A stretch of 57,745 bases of DNA, from the NCBI GenBank assembly GCA_903911925.1, contig CAIWFH010000186.1:1-57745 (forward strand), given 5' to 3'. Below, piece after piece: positions 1 through 7,615 of this stretch (within the stretch, counting starts at the first letter, position 1; every line of letters begins with the position of its first letter). Below the pieces are notes generated by a model that was not told the DNA's origin, ran no database searches, and was given only the letters and a program-made list of their open reading frames with translations. Made by a program: the position numbers and the translations under genes. Origin of the DNA: an uncultured Acidobacteriaceae bacterium. Its GTDB lineage: Bacteria > Acidobacteriota > Terriglobia > Terriglobales > Acidobacteriaceae.

Positions 1-203
1 GAACATCTACAACAAAAGTAACCATTTTGCAAGTTGTCATTGCACCAATTGTGTCCAAAAAGTCACTAAAAATTGTCGCAATCGTGGTTCCTGTCCCGCT
101 GTGCGAAACAGGCGCGGCCCCTTTGGCCACCAAAAACTCGAAGGACTTGAGTCTTTTTCCCCGACGGCAGACTCGCGTTATCTTGGATAGGAACACAATA
201 TGA

Positions 204-1496
204 TTGCGTGAGGATGAAGCGTTGATTCCCGAACTGCGCTCCCAATTCAACGAGAGATTCACCGCGGGGAATTATGCGTCTCTGCTGGCTTTGCTCGCGA
301 AACGATGCGGCACGGCCATCGAGTATCGCATCGCTGAAACCCCAGTCTTTATGCCCCTCTCGCTTCTTGATGAGATGGCGGCCCAGGGCGCATGCCTGGC
401 GCGGACCCTGATGGGCAATGCCGAGTATCTTGCGGCGGCCAGGCAGGCAATTCCCAATGGCTACCGCGTAGCCTGCGAGACGCCTCATCCGCATTTCCTC
501 ACCGCCGATTTTGCCCTGGTCAGGTTTCCGGACGGCAAACTTGCCCCCAGGCTGGTTGAAATCCAGGCTTTTCCCTCCGTATACGGCTTCCAGTCTGTCT
601 TTTCTTCGGCGCTTCGCGAGATCTACTCGCTGCCCGCCGATCTGGGTGTCTTTTTGAGTGGATTGGACGAGGCTGGGTACTGGGATTTGCTGGCGCACAC
701 CATCGTTTCCGGGCACGATCCTGAGAATGTGGTTCTCACCGAGGTGGACCCCCAGCACCAGAAGACCCGGCCCGATTTTGAGGTGACAGCCGGGCGTCTG
801 GGCATTGCGGTTGTTGACATCTCCACCCTGGAGCCGGTCGGAAACAAACTGCACTACCGCAACTCCGCCGGCCGCCTGGTCCCCATCCACCGCATCTATA
901 ACCGGGCAATCGCAGACGAATTGATGGCGCGCGATATCAAGCTGCCGTTCGATCTGGCGCATCCCTGGGATGTGGAGTGGGCGGGCCATCCCGACTGGTA
1001 TTTTCTGCTCAGCAAGTTCTCGCTGCCCTGGCTGTCGCGGCCGCCTTTGGCGCATCCGTCAGTGCCGCCCGCGGTGTTCCTCAGTGATTTTCTTGATGGC
1101 GCCGGACGCCGCCAACTCGAAGAGGCGGGCGTTTCGCTACCGCCGGGCAAGTCTCCGGGGACGGTGTACGGCAGTCTGCTCCTCAAGCCGCTTTTCTCCT
1201 TTGCCGGCAAAGGGATTCAGTTTGAGCCCACCCAGGCGCAGTTGGAGCAGATACCGGCTGGGCGTCGCGGGGACTTCCTTTTGCAGCAGCGAATGGATTT
1301 CGTGCCCACTATCGAAACCCCAGCCGGCCTGACCCAGGCTGAGGTACGCATCCTCTATTTATGGCCGGATGGGGGAAGCCTCACGCCGGTCATGCCGCTG
1401 GTCCGCCTGGGACGGGGCAAAATGATGGGCGTGGACCATAACCGGAATCAGGAGTGGGTGGGCGCATCGGCGGCCTTTTTCCCTGCCGGCTCGTAA
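204..1496 (+). CDS. ATP-grasp-like protein of unknown substrate
   Basis: A soluble protein of up to 430 residues with no signal peptide or membrane segment. The C-terminal third looks like an ATP-grasp nucleotide-binding region: a 'LLLKPLFSFAGKGI' stretch resembles the lysine and glycine-rich loop, and 'AEVRILYLWPDGG' followed by 'MPLVRLGRGKMMGVDHN' resembles the later strands with metal ligands. The N-terminal half has a 'LVEIQAFPSVYGFQ' segment, as seen in glutathionylspermidine-synthase-like or permuted ATP-grasp proteins. If so, it would ligate a carboxylate to an amine using ATP, but no substrate can be named. There is no in-frame ATG start: a TGA at 201-203 precedes a TTG at 204, and a second in-frame TTG at 222 has GAGGA seven bases upstream and may be the true start. 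It stands alone, ahead of the PilZ gene. The family assignment is tentative. Confidence 0.6.
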   Translation: MREDEALIPELRSQFNERFTAGNYASLLALLAKRCGTAIEYRIAETPVFMPLSLLDEMAAQGACLARTLMGNAEYLAAARQAIPNGYRVACETPHPHFLTADFALVRFPDGKLAPRLVEIQAFPSVYGFQSVFSSALREIYSLPADLGVFLSGLDEAGYWDLLAHTIVSGHDPENVVLTEVDPQHQKTRPDFEVTAGRLGIAVVDISTLEPVGNKLHYRNSAGRLVPIHRIYNRAIADELMARDIKLPFDLAHPWDVEWAGHPDWYFLLSKFSLPWLSRPPLAHPSVPPAVFLSDFLDGAGRRQLEEAGVSLPPGKSPGTVYGSLLLKPLFSFAGKGIQFEPTQAQLEQIPAGRRGDFLLQQRMDFVPTIETPAGLTQAEVRILYLWPDGGSLTPVMPLVRLGRGKMMGVDHNRNQEWVGASAAFFPAGS

Positions 1497-1580
1497 TGAT
1501 TAGGGGTGCCTGGAAGCCCAATGCTGTCTTTATCTTCGAACTGCTCCAGTAAGGCGGATGGCGGACGAAGTTGTAATGCC

Positions 1581-1710
1581 AGCCCGGGTTACCTTCTGGA
1601 AAACTTTGGTGCCGTGGGAGTTAACGAAGAATTCCTATAGAGTTGGCTCATCGTTCTTTACAGTGTGGGATGCTGCCAATTATGGATGCTTCAAAGCCCG
1701 GGTTACCTTC
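1581..1710 (+). repeat. 16-bp direct repeat pair before PilZ gene
   Basis: AGCCCGGGTTACCTTC occurs identically at 1581-1596 and 1695-1710, 114 bases apart. The second copy lies just inside the start of the PilZ reading frame. The repeat contains the palindrome CCCGGG. It may mark a small local duplication or a paired binding site; nothing else in the sequence decides between these. Confidence 0.5.
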
Positions 1711-2044
1711 CTTGCAACCTCAAACCGACTCGCCGACTTCCCATCAGGAAGTGCGTTGTGCCGTTCGTTTCCCCCTCGCTCTTCCGGTGGTTCTCTGCGG
1801 CGGCGTTGGAGAATTTGCCGCCCTTACGCACAATGTCTCGGCAAGCGGAGTCCTGTTTGATATGGATCGCCCTCTCAAAGTGGGAATGGAAATCAGCTTT
1901 TCGCTCCATATGCCCGGTGCGGTACTGGGTACCCCCCGCGATGTTCTAGTGAATTGCCTCGGACGTGTGGTACGCTGCTCCTTGAGTCAAGCTCAGTATC
2001 AGGCTGCCGCAACCATTGATGAGTACCAATTCGCGGAGCAGTGA
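1682..2044 (+). CDS. PilZ domain protein (c-di-GMP effector)
   Basis: A small soluble protein of about 120 residues that is essentially one PilZ domain. The two parts of the cyclic-di-GMP binding signature are visible: RxxxR in 'RCAVRFPL' near the N-terminus and the (D/N)xSxxG motif in 'NVSASGVLF'. A PilZ domain of this kind binds c-di-GMP and then acts on a partner protein. The start is uncertain: TTG at 1643, ATG at 1670 and ATG at 1682 are all in frame, and none has a strong ribosome site. The stop codon overlaps the ATG of the next gene by one base (TGATG), so the two are very likely co-translated. The PilZ output may therefore act through, or alongside, the LuxR-type regulator. Confidence 0.85.
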   Translation: MDASKPGLPSLQPQTDSPTSHQEVRCAVRFPLALPVVLCGGVGEFAALTHNVSASGVLFDMDRPLKVGMEISFSLHMPGAVLGTPRDVLVNCLGRVVRCSLSQAQYQAAATIDEYQFAEQ

Positions 2045-2820
2045 TGATCGAGTTAGCTCTGCAGCGGCACACTATGGAACTGTTAGACGATTCTTCCGAT
2101 GGTGAAGTCCTTGACGCGCAAGTCAAGCCGGGCGCGGTTCGCATTATTCTTGCCGACTCCCAGGCGATCTATCGTGTAGGCATCCGTAAGGTATTTGCTC
2201 TGGAAGACGATCTGCGGGTTGTCGCACAGGCTGATTCCCTTGAGAATTTGCGGGCCGCCATTGAGCGCTATCCCACTGACATTGTCCTGCTTGAGGGAAG
2301 CCTGCTGGCCGGAACGGCCAACGTCATCCCTGATCTGCTGCGAGTCGCTCCAGACCTGAAGCTGATTGTGCAGGCCGTGGCGGCAGATGAAAGCCACACT
2401 GTCGAGCTCTACCGTCGCGGCGTACGCGGCATCATCTCCCGATCCATCTCGCCTGACCTGCTGGTTCGCTGTGTGCGCAGAATCGCCGCCGGCGAAACCT
2501 GGATCGACAATCAGTCAGTGAATTGGGTTATTGAGGCCTACCGGGCTCAAGCCGCCGCCTTGGTTAGCCCGCGCAGCCAGCCAAAGCTCTCGCCCAAAGA
2601 GATGGCCATTATCACCTGCATCACCCAGGGCAAGCGCAACAAGGAGATTGCTTTCCAGTTGGGGACCACCGAGCAGGTGATCAAGAATTATCTACGCAAA
2701 ATCTACGACAAGCTGGGCGTAAGCGACAGGCTTGAACTGGCCCTCTATTGCCTGCACAACAAGATCATCCAGACCGACGTGGATGAAGTGCAGGTGGCTC
2801 AGAAGGTGCTGGCTAACTAG
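2044..2820 (+). CDS. LuxR/NarL-type regulator with degenerate receiver
   Basis: A two-domain transcription regulator of 258 residues. Residues about 35-150 have the CheY-like receiver fold pattern, and about 185-245 form a LuxR/GerE helix-turn-helix ('LSPKEMAIITCITQGKRNKE', 'VIKNYLRKIYDKLGVSDR'). In ordinary NarL-type receivers the phosphoacceptor lies in 'DxxLLD'. Here the segment is 'TDIVLLEGSLLAG', with Glu (about residue 84) in its place, and the acidic pocket reads 'ILADSQ' instead of 'ADDH'. It is therefore probably not switched by phosphorylation and may be permanently in an active-like form, or gated by another ligand. ATG 2044 is preferred over GTG 2041 because GGAG lies six bases before it. 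It is coupled to the PilZ gene. Confidence 0.85.
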   Translation: MIELALQRHTMELLDDSSDGEVLDAQVKPGAVRIILADSQAIYRVGIRKVFALEDDLRVVAQADSLENLRAAIERYPTDIVLLEGSLLAGTANVIPDLLRVAPDLKLIVQAVAADESHTVELYRRGVRGIISRSISPDLLVRCVRRIAAGETWIDNQSVNWVIEAYRAQAAALVSPRSQPKLSPKEMAIITCITQGKRNKEIAFQLGTTEQVIKNYLRKIYDKLGVSDRLELALYCLHNKIIQTDVDEVQVAQKVLAN

Positions 2821-2857
2821 CCGGGTTCCAACCGTCATTTCCGGTCATTAAGCCGGG

Positions 2858-3361
2858 TCACCTGGACGCATGATTTCCATCACAGCTGACAGGCTCCGCT
2901 TCAGGCTTGCGCGCGCTCTCCAATAGCCGGATCAGTTCAGTCAACTCCGCCTGGGTCAAGTGTCCTAGCAACTCCTTCGGAACCTGAAGAATCACGGGAT
3001 CCATCTCCCGGAGCAGCGCAAGCCCCGCCTCTGAAATCCTGGTCCAGACCACGCGCCTGTCATGCCGGTCGCGCTGTTGCCGAATGAGTTTGAGCGCCTT
3101 GAGCCGCGCCAGAAGACGGGTAATGTCCGGCTCGGCTGCGATCATGCGGCTGCCGATGGCCGAACAGGTCAGCCCGGTGGGCTGCGCTCCGCGCAAGATC
3201 CGCAGAACGTTATATTGTGTCGAGGTCACGCCCCAGTCACGGGTCCTCAAGTGGAATCCGCGTTGCAGGCAATCCGCGGTGCGCAGCAGGTTCAGCAGTG
3301 CCTCCTCCTCCACGCTTGAGAAGGGAGGCTCCTGCACAATTTCGAGTTTCAGGCTGGCCAT
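2858..3361 (-). CDS. MarR-family transcriptional regulator
   Basis: A 167-residue winged-helix protein of the MarR family. The recognition region reads 'GLTCSAIGSRMIAAEPDITR', followed by the wing 'QQRDRHDRRVVWTRISEAG', in the usual places (about residues 65-115). MarR proteins are dimers that repress by binding a short palindrome and release it on binding a ligand or on oxidation. It lies downstream of the YceI gene on the same strand, 116 bases away, an arrangement often seen for MarR/YceI pairs. A near-perfect palindrome at 4220-4235 upstream of the YceI gene is a good candidate operator. Start: an ATG with GGAG nine bases upstream. Confidence 0.9.
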   Translation of the reverse strand: MASLKLEIVQEPPFSSVEEEALLNLLRTADCLQRGFHLRTRDWGVTSTQYNVLRILRGAQPTGLTCSAIGSRMIAAEPDITRLLARLKALKLIRQQRDRHDRRVVWTRISEAGLALLREMDPVILQVPKELLGHLTQAELTELIRLLESARKPEAEPVSCDGNHASR

Positions 3362-3436
3362 CTGCGGAGTCTCCCTCGGTTTGGGAAATTGAACCTGCTG
3401 CTTGAAGTTCTTGATACCACCTACGGGGCCAGTCCC

Positions 3437-3468
3437 GAAAAGGGCGCGGAGTGAGCCGCACCCTTTTC
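3437..3468 (-). terminator. Hairpin between YceI and MarR genes
   Basis: An inverted repeat with arms GAAAAGGGCGCGG and CCGCACCCTTTTC, one mismatch and a six-base loop. It sits nine bases past the YceI stop codon. It could end most transcripts after YceI and let a fraction read into marR. The T-run on the minus strand is short, so its strength is uncertain. Confidence 0.5.
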
Positions 3469-3477
3469 AATGCCGGC

Positions 3478-4071
3478 TTATTTCGCGGTTTCCTGCTTGA
3501 CGATCTCCACTTCGATGGTCAACTTGACGTCGTCGCCAACCATGGCCGACGGGAATCCTGATCCAATGCCAAAAGCAGACCGGCTCAGGGTCGTGGTGGC
3601 CGTGAAACCTGAGTGCGGCTTGTGGTCCATCATGCCTTCCACAGGCTGGCTCGGGCCCTCGACATCGAGCACAATTGGCTTGGTGACGCCGTGAATCGTG
3701 AAGTTGCCGCTTACCGTCAGCTTGTTTCCGTTCTTCACAACGCCGGTGCTGGTAAACGTTGCGGTGGGAAACTTGGCAACGTCAAAGAAAGCGTCCGTCT
3801 TCAAATGCGCGTCGCGGGGAGCCACGCCTGTATCCACTGAGCCAACGTCGATGGTGGCCGTAACCGTAGACTTGGTGACGTCGGCCTCGTTGTACACCAG
3901 GGTGGCGGCAACGGCGCCAAAGCGACCGTGAATGTTCGAGACTCCGCCGTGCTTGATGCTGAAGTCCACTTCGCTGTGGTTCGGATCGGAGGCCCAGTTT
4001 GAGTACTGCGCGACAGCCAGGGGAGCTGCCAGGGCCAGAATGCCAGTCAAGAGGGCTAAACGTTTCATCAT
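3478..4071 (-). CDS. YceI-family periplasmic protein
   Basis: A secreted protein of 197 residues with a clear signal peptide ('MMKRLALLTGILALAAPLAVAQ', cleaved after AVA). The mature part is a single YceI domain: 'DPNHSEVDFSIKHGG' at the start, 'DAHLKTDAFFDVAKFPTATF' in the middle, and 'FTIHGVTKPIVLDVE' later. YceI proteins are lipocalin-like barrels that bind isoprenoid-type lipids in the periplasm. Their exact role is unknown, but they are often induced by stress or acid/base shift. AAAGGA lies just upstream of the tandem ATGs. The gene is probably controlled by the MarR protein encoded downstream. Confidence 0.92.
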   Translation of the reverse strand: MMKRLALLTGILALAAPLAVAQYSNWASDPNHSEVDFSIKHGGVSNIHGRFGAVAATLVYNEADVTKSTVTATIDVGSVDTGVAPRDAHLKTDAFFDVAKFPTATFTSTGVVKNGNKLTVSGNFTIHGVTKPIVLDVEGPSQPVEGMMDHKPHSGFTATTTLSRSAFGIGSGFPSAMVGDDVKLTIEVEIVKQETAK

Positions 4072-4459
4072 AGGAAATTCCTTTCAGTGCCGGGCCCTGG
4101 GGCCGCGATGGGGTTGGGGAAGAGCCACAAGCTCTTACCGGGTATGCGCGTCAGTCGAATAAAACCGGGCATGTTCCGCGCCAAATCACCTGATGCAAAT
4201 TGGATGCCGACCCAAATGTATTCGTTGCAACAAATATTGTCCGGTCTACATTGCTCACCCGGCTGGGAGCCCGGAGCCGAGCCGCGAACGAAGCGAAAAG
4301 GGGAAAGAGCCTGCGGTTCGGCTTCGCTTCCTCGCCTGAAAAGCCGCGTGTCCCATCCTTGAATCGGCTTCAAGATTCGAAGTTGGGAAGCCACAAAGGC
4401 AAACCGGCCCCTTTTTATCGCCTGCTGGCTGAAGTCCCCATCTGCTATCCTCGCCGTAA
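4072..4459. other. Divergent promoter region yceI / MFS transporter
   Basis: No gene is visible in these 388 bases. It should hold the promoter of the YceI operon (leftward) and of the MFS gene (rightward). It contains the MarR-type palindrome at 4220-4235 and a further inverted repeat GAAGCGAA / TTCGCTTC (4290-4297 and 4323-4330) of unknown role. Confidence 0.6.
4220..4235. promoter_or_regulatory. Candidate MarR operator
   Basis: ATTCGTTGCAACAAAT is a 16-base palindrome with only one mismatched pair, centred on GTTGCAAC. Many MarR-family repressors bind palindromes of this size with TTG..CAA half-sites. It lies about 150 bases upstream of the YceI start, and the MarR gene is in the same transcription unit. 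The assignment is inferred from position and form. Confidence 0.5.
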
Positions 4460-5707
4460 ATGTCTGTTGCCAATGACTTCCGGCGCCTGAACCGTTCCCA
4501 GAGGTATACGTTTCTGGCCGCCTTTCTGGGCTGGACGCTCGACTCGCTCGATTTCTTCCTGCTCATTTTCTGCGTCAAGGCCATCGCCGGAGAGTTCCAC
4601 ACCCAGCCCTCGGCCGTGATGGGCGCGGTCTTCCTCACCCAGGCTTTCCGCCCGGTGGGTGCGCTCTTTTTCGGCATGCTGGCTGATCGCTATGGCCGCC
4701 AGCCAATATTGATGGTCAACATCATCAGCTTTGCGACGATTGAGCTGGCCTGCGCCTTTGCGCCCTCTCTCAGTGCGCTTCTGGTGCTGCGGGCGCTGTT
4801 TGGCATTGCCATGGGCGGGGAGTGGGGCATCGGTGCGGCACTCACCTTTGAGAGCCTGCCCAGCGAGGGGCGCGGCACCTTCTCCGGCATTCTGCAGGAG
4901 GGCTATGCCATGGGGTCCATTCTGGCTTCCGCGGCTTTTGCCCTCTTGTTCCACTGGATCGGCTGGCGTGGCCTGTTCATTGTGGGCGCGGCGCCGGCCC
5001 TTCTGGTGATCTATGTCAGGACGCGCGTGGCAGAGTCGCCGGTTTGGCTTGAAGGGAGAAAGAAACGTCTGGAGCGGTCCTCCGGGGAATCCGAAATCAA
5101 GAAGGCAGGAGATTGGGCGCGGCTCGTGCAGTTCATGCCCAGCTTCCTCTTCCTGGTGCTGTTGATGACGGCGTTCATGAGCTTCTCGCACGGCACCCAG
5201 GACATCTATCCGACGTTTCTGTCGGTGCAGGCAAAGCTGACCCCCGAGACGGTTGGGCTGATCGGCGTCCTCTACGGATTAGGCTCCATCGCCGGCGGAA
5301 TCGTTTTTGGCGCGCTCTCTGAGAAATGGGGCCGCAAGCGGGCCATCATGGCCGCGGCGCTGCTGGCCATCCCTGTAATTCCGCTCTATGCCTACGGCCA
5401 CTCGGCCATCACGCTGGGCATTGGCGCGGTCCTGATGCAGTTCATGGTGCAGGGAGCATGGGGCGTGGTGCCGGCCTATCTCACCGAGCTTTCACCGGCG
5501 CCGGTGAGGGCAACCGCCCCGGGCCTCGCCTATCAATTGGGTGGGTTGATCACCTCCTGGAACGGCAAAGGGCAGGCCCTGGCCGCAGAGCGCTTCGGCA
5601 GCTACCGCGCTGTCCTGGCCTTTACCGTGGTGGTTGTTGCGCTTCTGCTGGCCGGGTTGGCCCTGCTGGGAAGGGAAGCCAAGGGCCAGGAGATGACCTC
5701 GGCTTGA
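4460..5707 (+). CDS. MFS transporter, sialate/lactate (SHS) type
   Basis: A 415-residue inner-membrane transporter with about twelve hydrophobic segments. It shows major-facilitator signatures: 'GWTLDSLDFFLLIF' in helix 1, 'GMLADRYGRQPILM' in the loop between helices 2 and 3, 'GMGGEWGIGAALTFES' in helix 4 and 'GALSEKWGRKRAI' in the second half. The 'GWTLDSxDFF' and 'MGGEWG' signatures are those of the sialate:proton / lactate symporter group, so a small organic acid is the likely substrate, taken up with protons. No neighbouring catabolic gene tells which acid. The start ATG has no clear Shine-Dalgarno sequence. Confidence 0.85.
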   Translation: MSVANDFRRLNRSQRYTFLAAFLGWTLDSLDFFLLIFCVKAIAGEFHTQPSAVMGAVFLTQAFRPVGALFFGMLADRYGRQPILMVNIISFATIELACAFAPSLSALLVLRALFGIAMGGEWGIGAALTFESLPSEGRGTFSGILQEGYAMGSILASAAFALLFHWIGWRGLFIVGAAPALLVIYVRTRVAESPVWLEGRKKRLERSSGESEIKKAGDWARLVQFMPSFLFLVLLMTAFMSFSHGTQDIYPTFLSVQAKLTPETVGLIGVLYGLGSIAGGIVFGALSEKWGRKRAIMAAALLAIPVIPLYAYGHSAITLGIGAVLMQFMVQGAWGVVPAYLTELSPAPVRATAPGLAYQLGGLITSWNGKGQALAAERFGSYRAVLAFTVVVVALLLAGLALLGREAKGQEMTSA

Positions 5708-6303
5708 GACCACAACCCTTTCTCCGGTCGGCAAGTCTGAATCGGCAGGACTTAAAACCGGACCGCATAAATCGGCACTAAAGGGCACCGGCAGGTAGAC
5801 CGGTTGGGTGATTCCATCACCACTTTTGGGCTATTCCGCTCCGCTTTCATGCTCGCCTATGATCAAGATCACATAAGCACGCCATTCTTCCGGGCCTGCC
5901 AGTGCCGGTTGTGTGCGTGTGCTTGGGCCAATTAGACCTGCGAGGCCGGTGTGGCCTTTGACGCAGGGAAGCAAAAGTAGGATGCGCCAGCGCGGTTTAG
6001 GCTTCCCGAGCCATCCGTAATGTGTTGTTCAGGAAGGTACTTGCGCTGTAAGCGGCGAAGAAGCAGTACCCGGAAGTGTAATATGTGGGGAGGAATCCAC
6101 AGGACGAATCGATATCTGCCGGCGGAGGCGAAATCACCGTCTGGACGAGAGAAGGGCGTAGCAAGATGCCCGTTGTGCAGCATTCCGCCCCGGCGTTGTC
6201 GTCGGCGTTGAGTGTATGCCGCCGGCTCTCAGCAGGCGCTGCTCCGTGGTTTGGAGAAGTGAATACAGGGGGGAACTCCGGTTAGACTTGGATGAGGTAG
6301 CTC
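5708..6303. other. Long upstream region of the EPS locus
   Basis: 596 bases without a convincing gene. Past the transporter stop there is a short inverted repeat ACCGG..CCGGT (5788-5806) that could help termination. A Crp-type palindrome lies at 5858-5873. A hairpin at 6084-6101 (TGTGG / CCACA) has GGAGG in its loop. The rest shows no protein-coding pattern and no riboswitch I could recognise. It probably carries the promoter and a long leader for the polysaccharide genes. Confidence 0.5.
5858..5873. promoter_or_regulatory. Candidate Crp/Fnr-type operator
   Basis: TATGATCAAGATCACA matches the Crp consensus TGTGA-N6-TCACA at nine of ten positions. It also contains TGAT-N4-ATCA as in Fnr sites. 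It lies about 430 bases before the first EPS gene. Two Crp-type proteins are encoded at the right end of the window. Confidence 0.4.
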
Positions 6304-7491
6304 ATGAAAGAAGGGTCGAAGCCGGGAAGGGAAGAAGCTATGAAACCGTCTCGTGAAAATACGGATAGAACTTCGGCCAGTTCGTTCGAGCCCTTGGCGG
6401 CTTCGGAACACGAGGTAGTGAGTGAGAGTTCCTTCAGGCGGATGATCGCCATTGAGCGCAAGCGCACTGAGCGCTCCAAGGAACCATTCCTGCTGATGCT
6501 CCTGGAGGCAGGCAACAACCAGAGCGCTGAAATGAGCGAAGCGACTCTGAACAATATTGCCTCTGCCCTGCTGGCATCGAGCCGCGGAACAGACATCGTT
6601 GGCTGGTATAAGGACGGGTCCACGGTGGGCGTCATTTACACCGGGCTCGAGGCCAACGACAAGAACGCAGTCCTGAGCACCATTCTGACCAGGGTCAAGG
6701 CCACGCTTCGGGCCGCGCTGGTCTTCGACCAACTGAATCAGGTCAGCATCTCGTTTCACTTCTTTCCTGACGAGTGGGATCACGGCAAGCCCGGGAATCC
6801 GATCAATCTCACCCTGTACCCCGACCTGTTGAATAACAGCAAGCGACGGCGTTTCCTGCTGTTCCTCAAGCGGGTCGTCGACCTGCTCGGAAGCGGGCTG
6901 GCGATGATTGTCTTGTCGCCGCTCTTTTGGATCATCGCCATTGCCATCAAGGTCTCCTCTAAGGGGCCCATTTTTTTTAGCCAAACCAGGGTTGGACAGT
7001 ACGGCAAGCCTTTTATCCTGATCAAATTCCGGACCATGTATACGGATATTGATCGCAGCGTGCACAAGCAGTACGTTACAGAGTTGATTGCCGACAGGGC
7101 GATCGAGGAAGACTCCAACCCCAAAGGTCCCCGCGTCTACAAACTCACCAACGACAAGAGGATCACCAGGGTCGGCAGTTTTCTGCGCAGAACCAGCATG
7201 GACGAACTGCCGCAGTTTATGAATGTGCTGAAGGGCGAGATGTCGCTGGTTGGGCCCCGGCCCGCGGTTCGTTACGAGGTGGCCGTCTATGAAACCTGGC
7301 ACCGCCGGCGGGTTTTGGAATTCAAACCCGGCGTCACCGGGTTATGGCAGGTTTCGGGCCGAAGCCACGTCAAGTTCGATGAAATGGTGCGCCTCGATCT
7401 GAGATACGCCAGATCCTGGTCGCCCTGGCTCGACTTCAAAATCATGATGCTTACGCCACTGGCCGTGCTGCGAGGCACTGGCGCCTATTGA
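6304..7491 (+). CDS. GGDEF-like / phosphoglycosyltransferase fusion (EPS initiation)
   Basis: A 395-residue protein predicted to start EPS repeat synthesis by moving a sugar phosphate from a nucleotide sugar to undecaprenyl phosphate at the inner membrane. The C-terminal part (about 180-395) is a bacterial sugar transferase domain: one membrane segment ('VDLLGSGLAMIVLSPLF'), then 'GPIFFSQTRVGQYGKPF', 'IKFRTMYTD', 'MDELPQFMNVLKGEMSLVG' and 'FKPGVTGLWQVSGRS'. Relatives of WbaP type carry four extra membrane helices in front. Here residues about 45-165 instead resemble a GGDEF domain: 'FRRMIAIERKRTERSKEPF', then 'SRGTDIVGWYKDGSTVGVIY', where GGDEF is replaced by KDGST and the metal-binding Asp is gone. 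This part is thus catalytically dead and perhaps a nucleotide sensor. GAGGTAG precedes the ATG; a second ATG at 6340 is possible. Confidence 0.88.
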   Translation: MKEGSKPGREEAMKPSRENTDRTSASSFEPLAASEHEVVSESSFRRMIAIERKRTERSKEPFLLMLLEAGNNQSAEMSEATLNNIASALLASSRGTDIVGWYKDGSTVGVIYTGLEANDKNAVLSTILTRVKATLRAALVFDQLNQVSISFHFFPDEWDHGKPGNPINLTLYPDLLNNSKRRRFLLFLKRVVDLLGSGLAMIVLSPLFWIIAIAIKVSSKGPIFFSQTRVGQYGKPFILIKFRTMYTDIDRSVHKQYVTELIADRAIEEDSNPKGPRVYKLTNDKRITRVGSFLRRTSMDELPQFMNVLKGEMSLVGPRPAVRYEVAVYETWHRRRVLEFKPGVTGLWQVSGRSHVKFDEMVRLDLRYARSWSPWLDFKIMMLTPLAVLRGTGAY

Positions 7492-7615
7492 GTCCTGCGC
7501 TTGCGCGCATTGGGATTGGGGCCGGCTCCCTCTGAACGTTTTCTTGCCGGGCTAGTTCCTCCACCACAACGCATTCTCTCTGAAGCAGGCAGTTGTTCTG
7601 AACGGCGGCAAGACT

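Noticed and set aside
66..1055. Long open frame on the minus strand (about 329 codons)
   Set aside because: It is antisense to the ATP-grasp-like gene, has no domain pattern or ribosome site, and its composition is that of a shadow frame in GC-rich DNA.
6084..6160. Possible glycine-type riboswitch (GGCGGAGGCGAA)
   Set aside because: Only a short stretch resembles it; the paired helices and second motif are missing.
5932..6211. Short open frames in the EPS upstream region
   Set aside because: No ribosome site, no family pattern, and Arg/Cys/Pro-rich composition typical of noncoding DNA.
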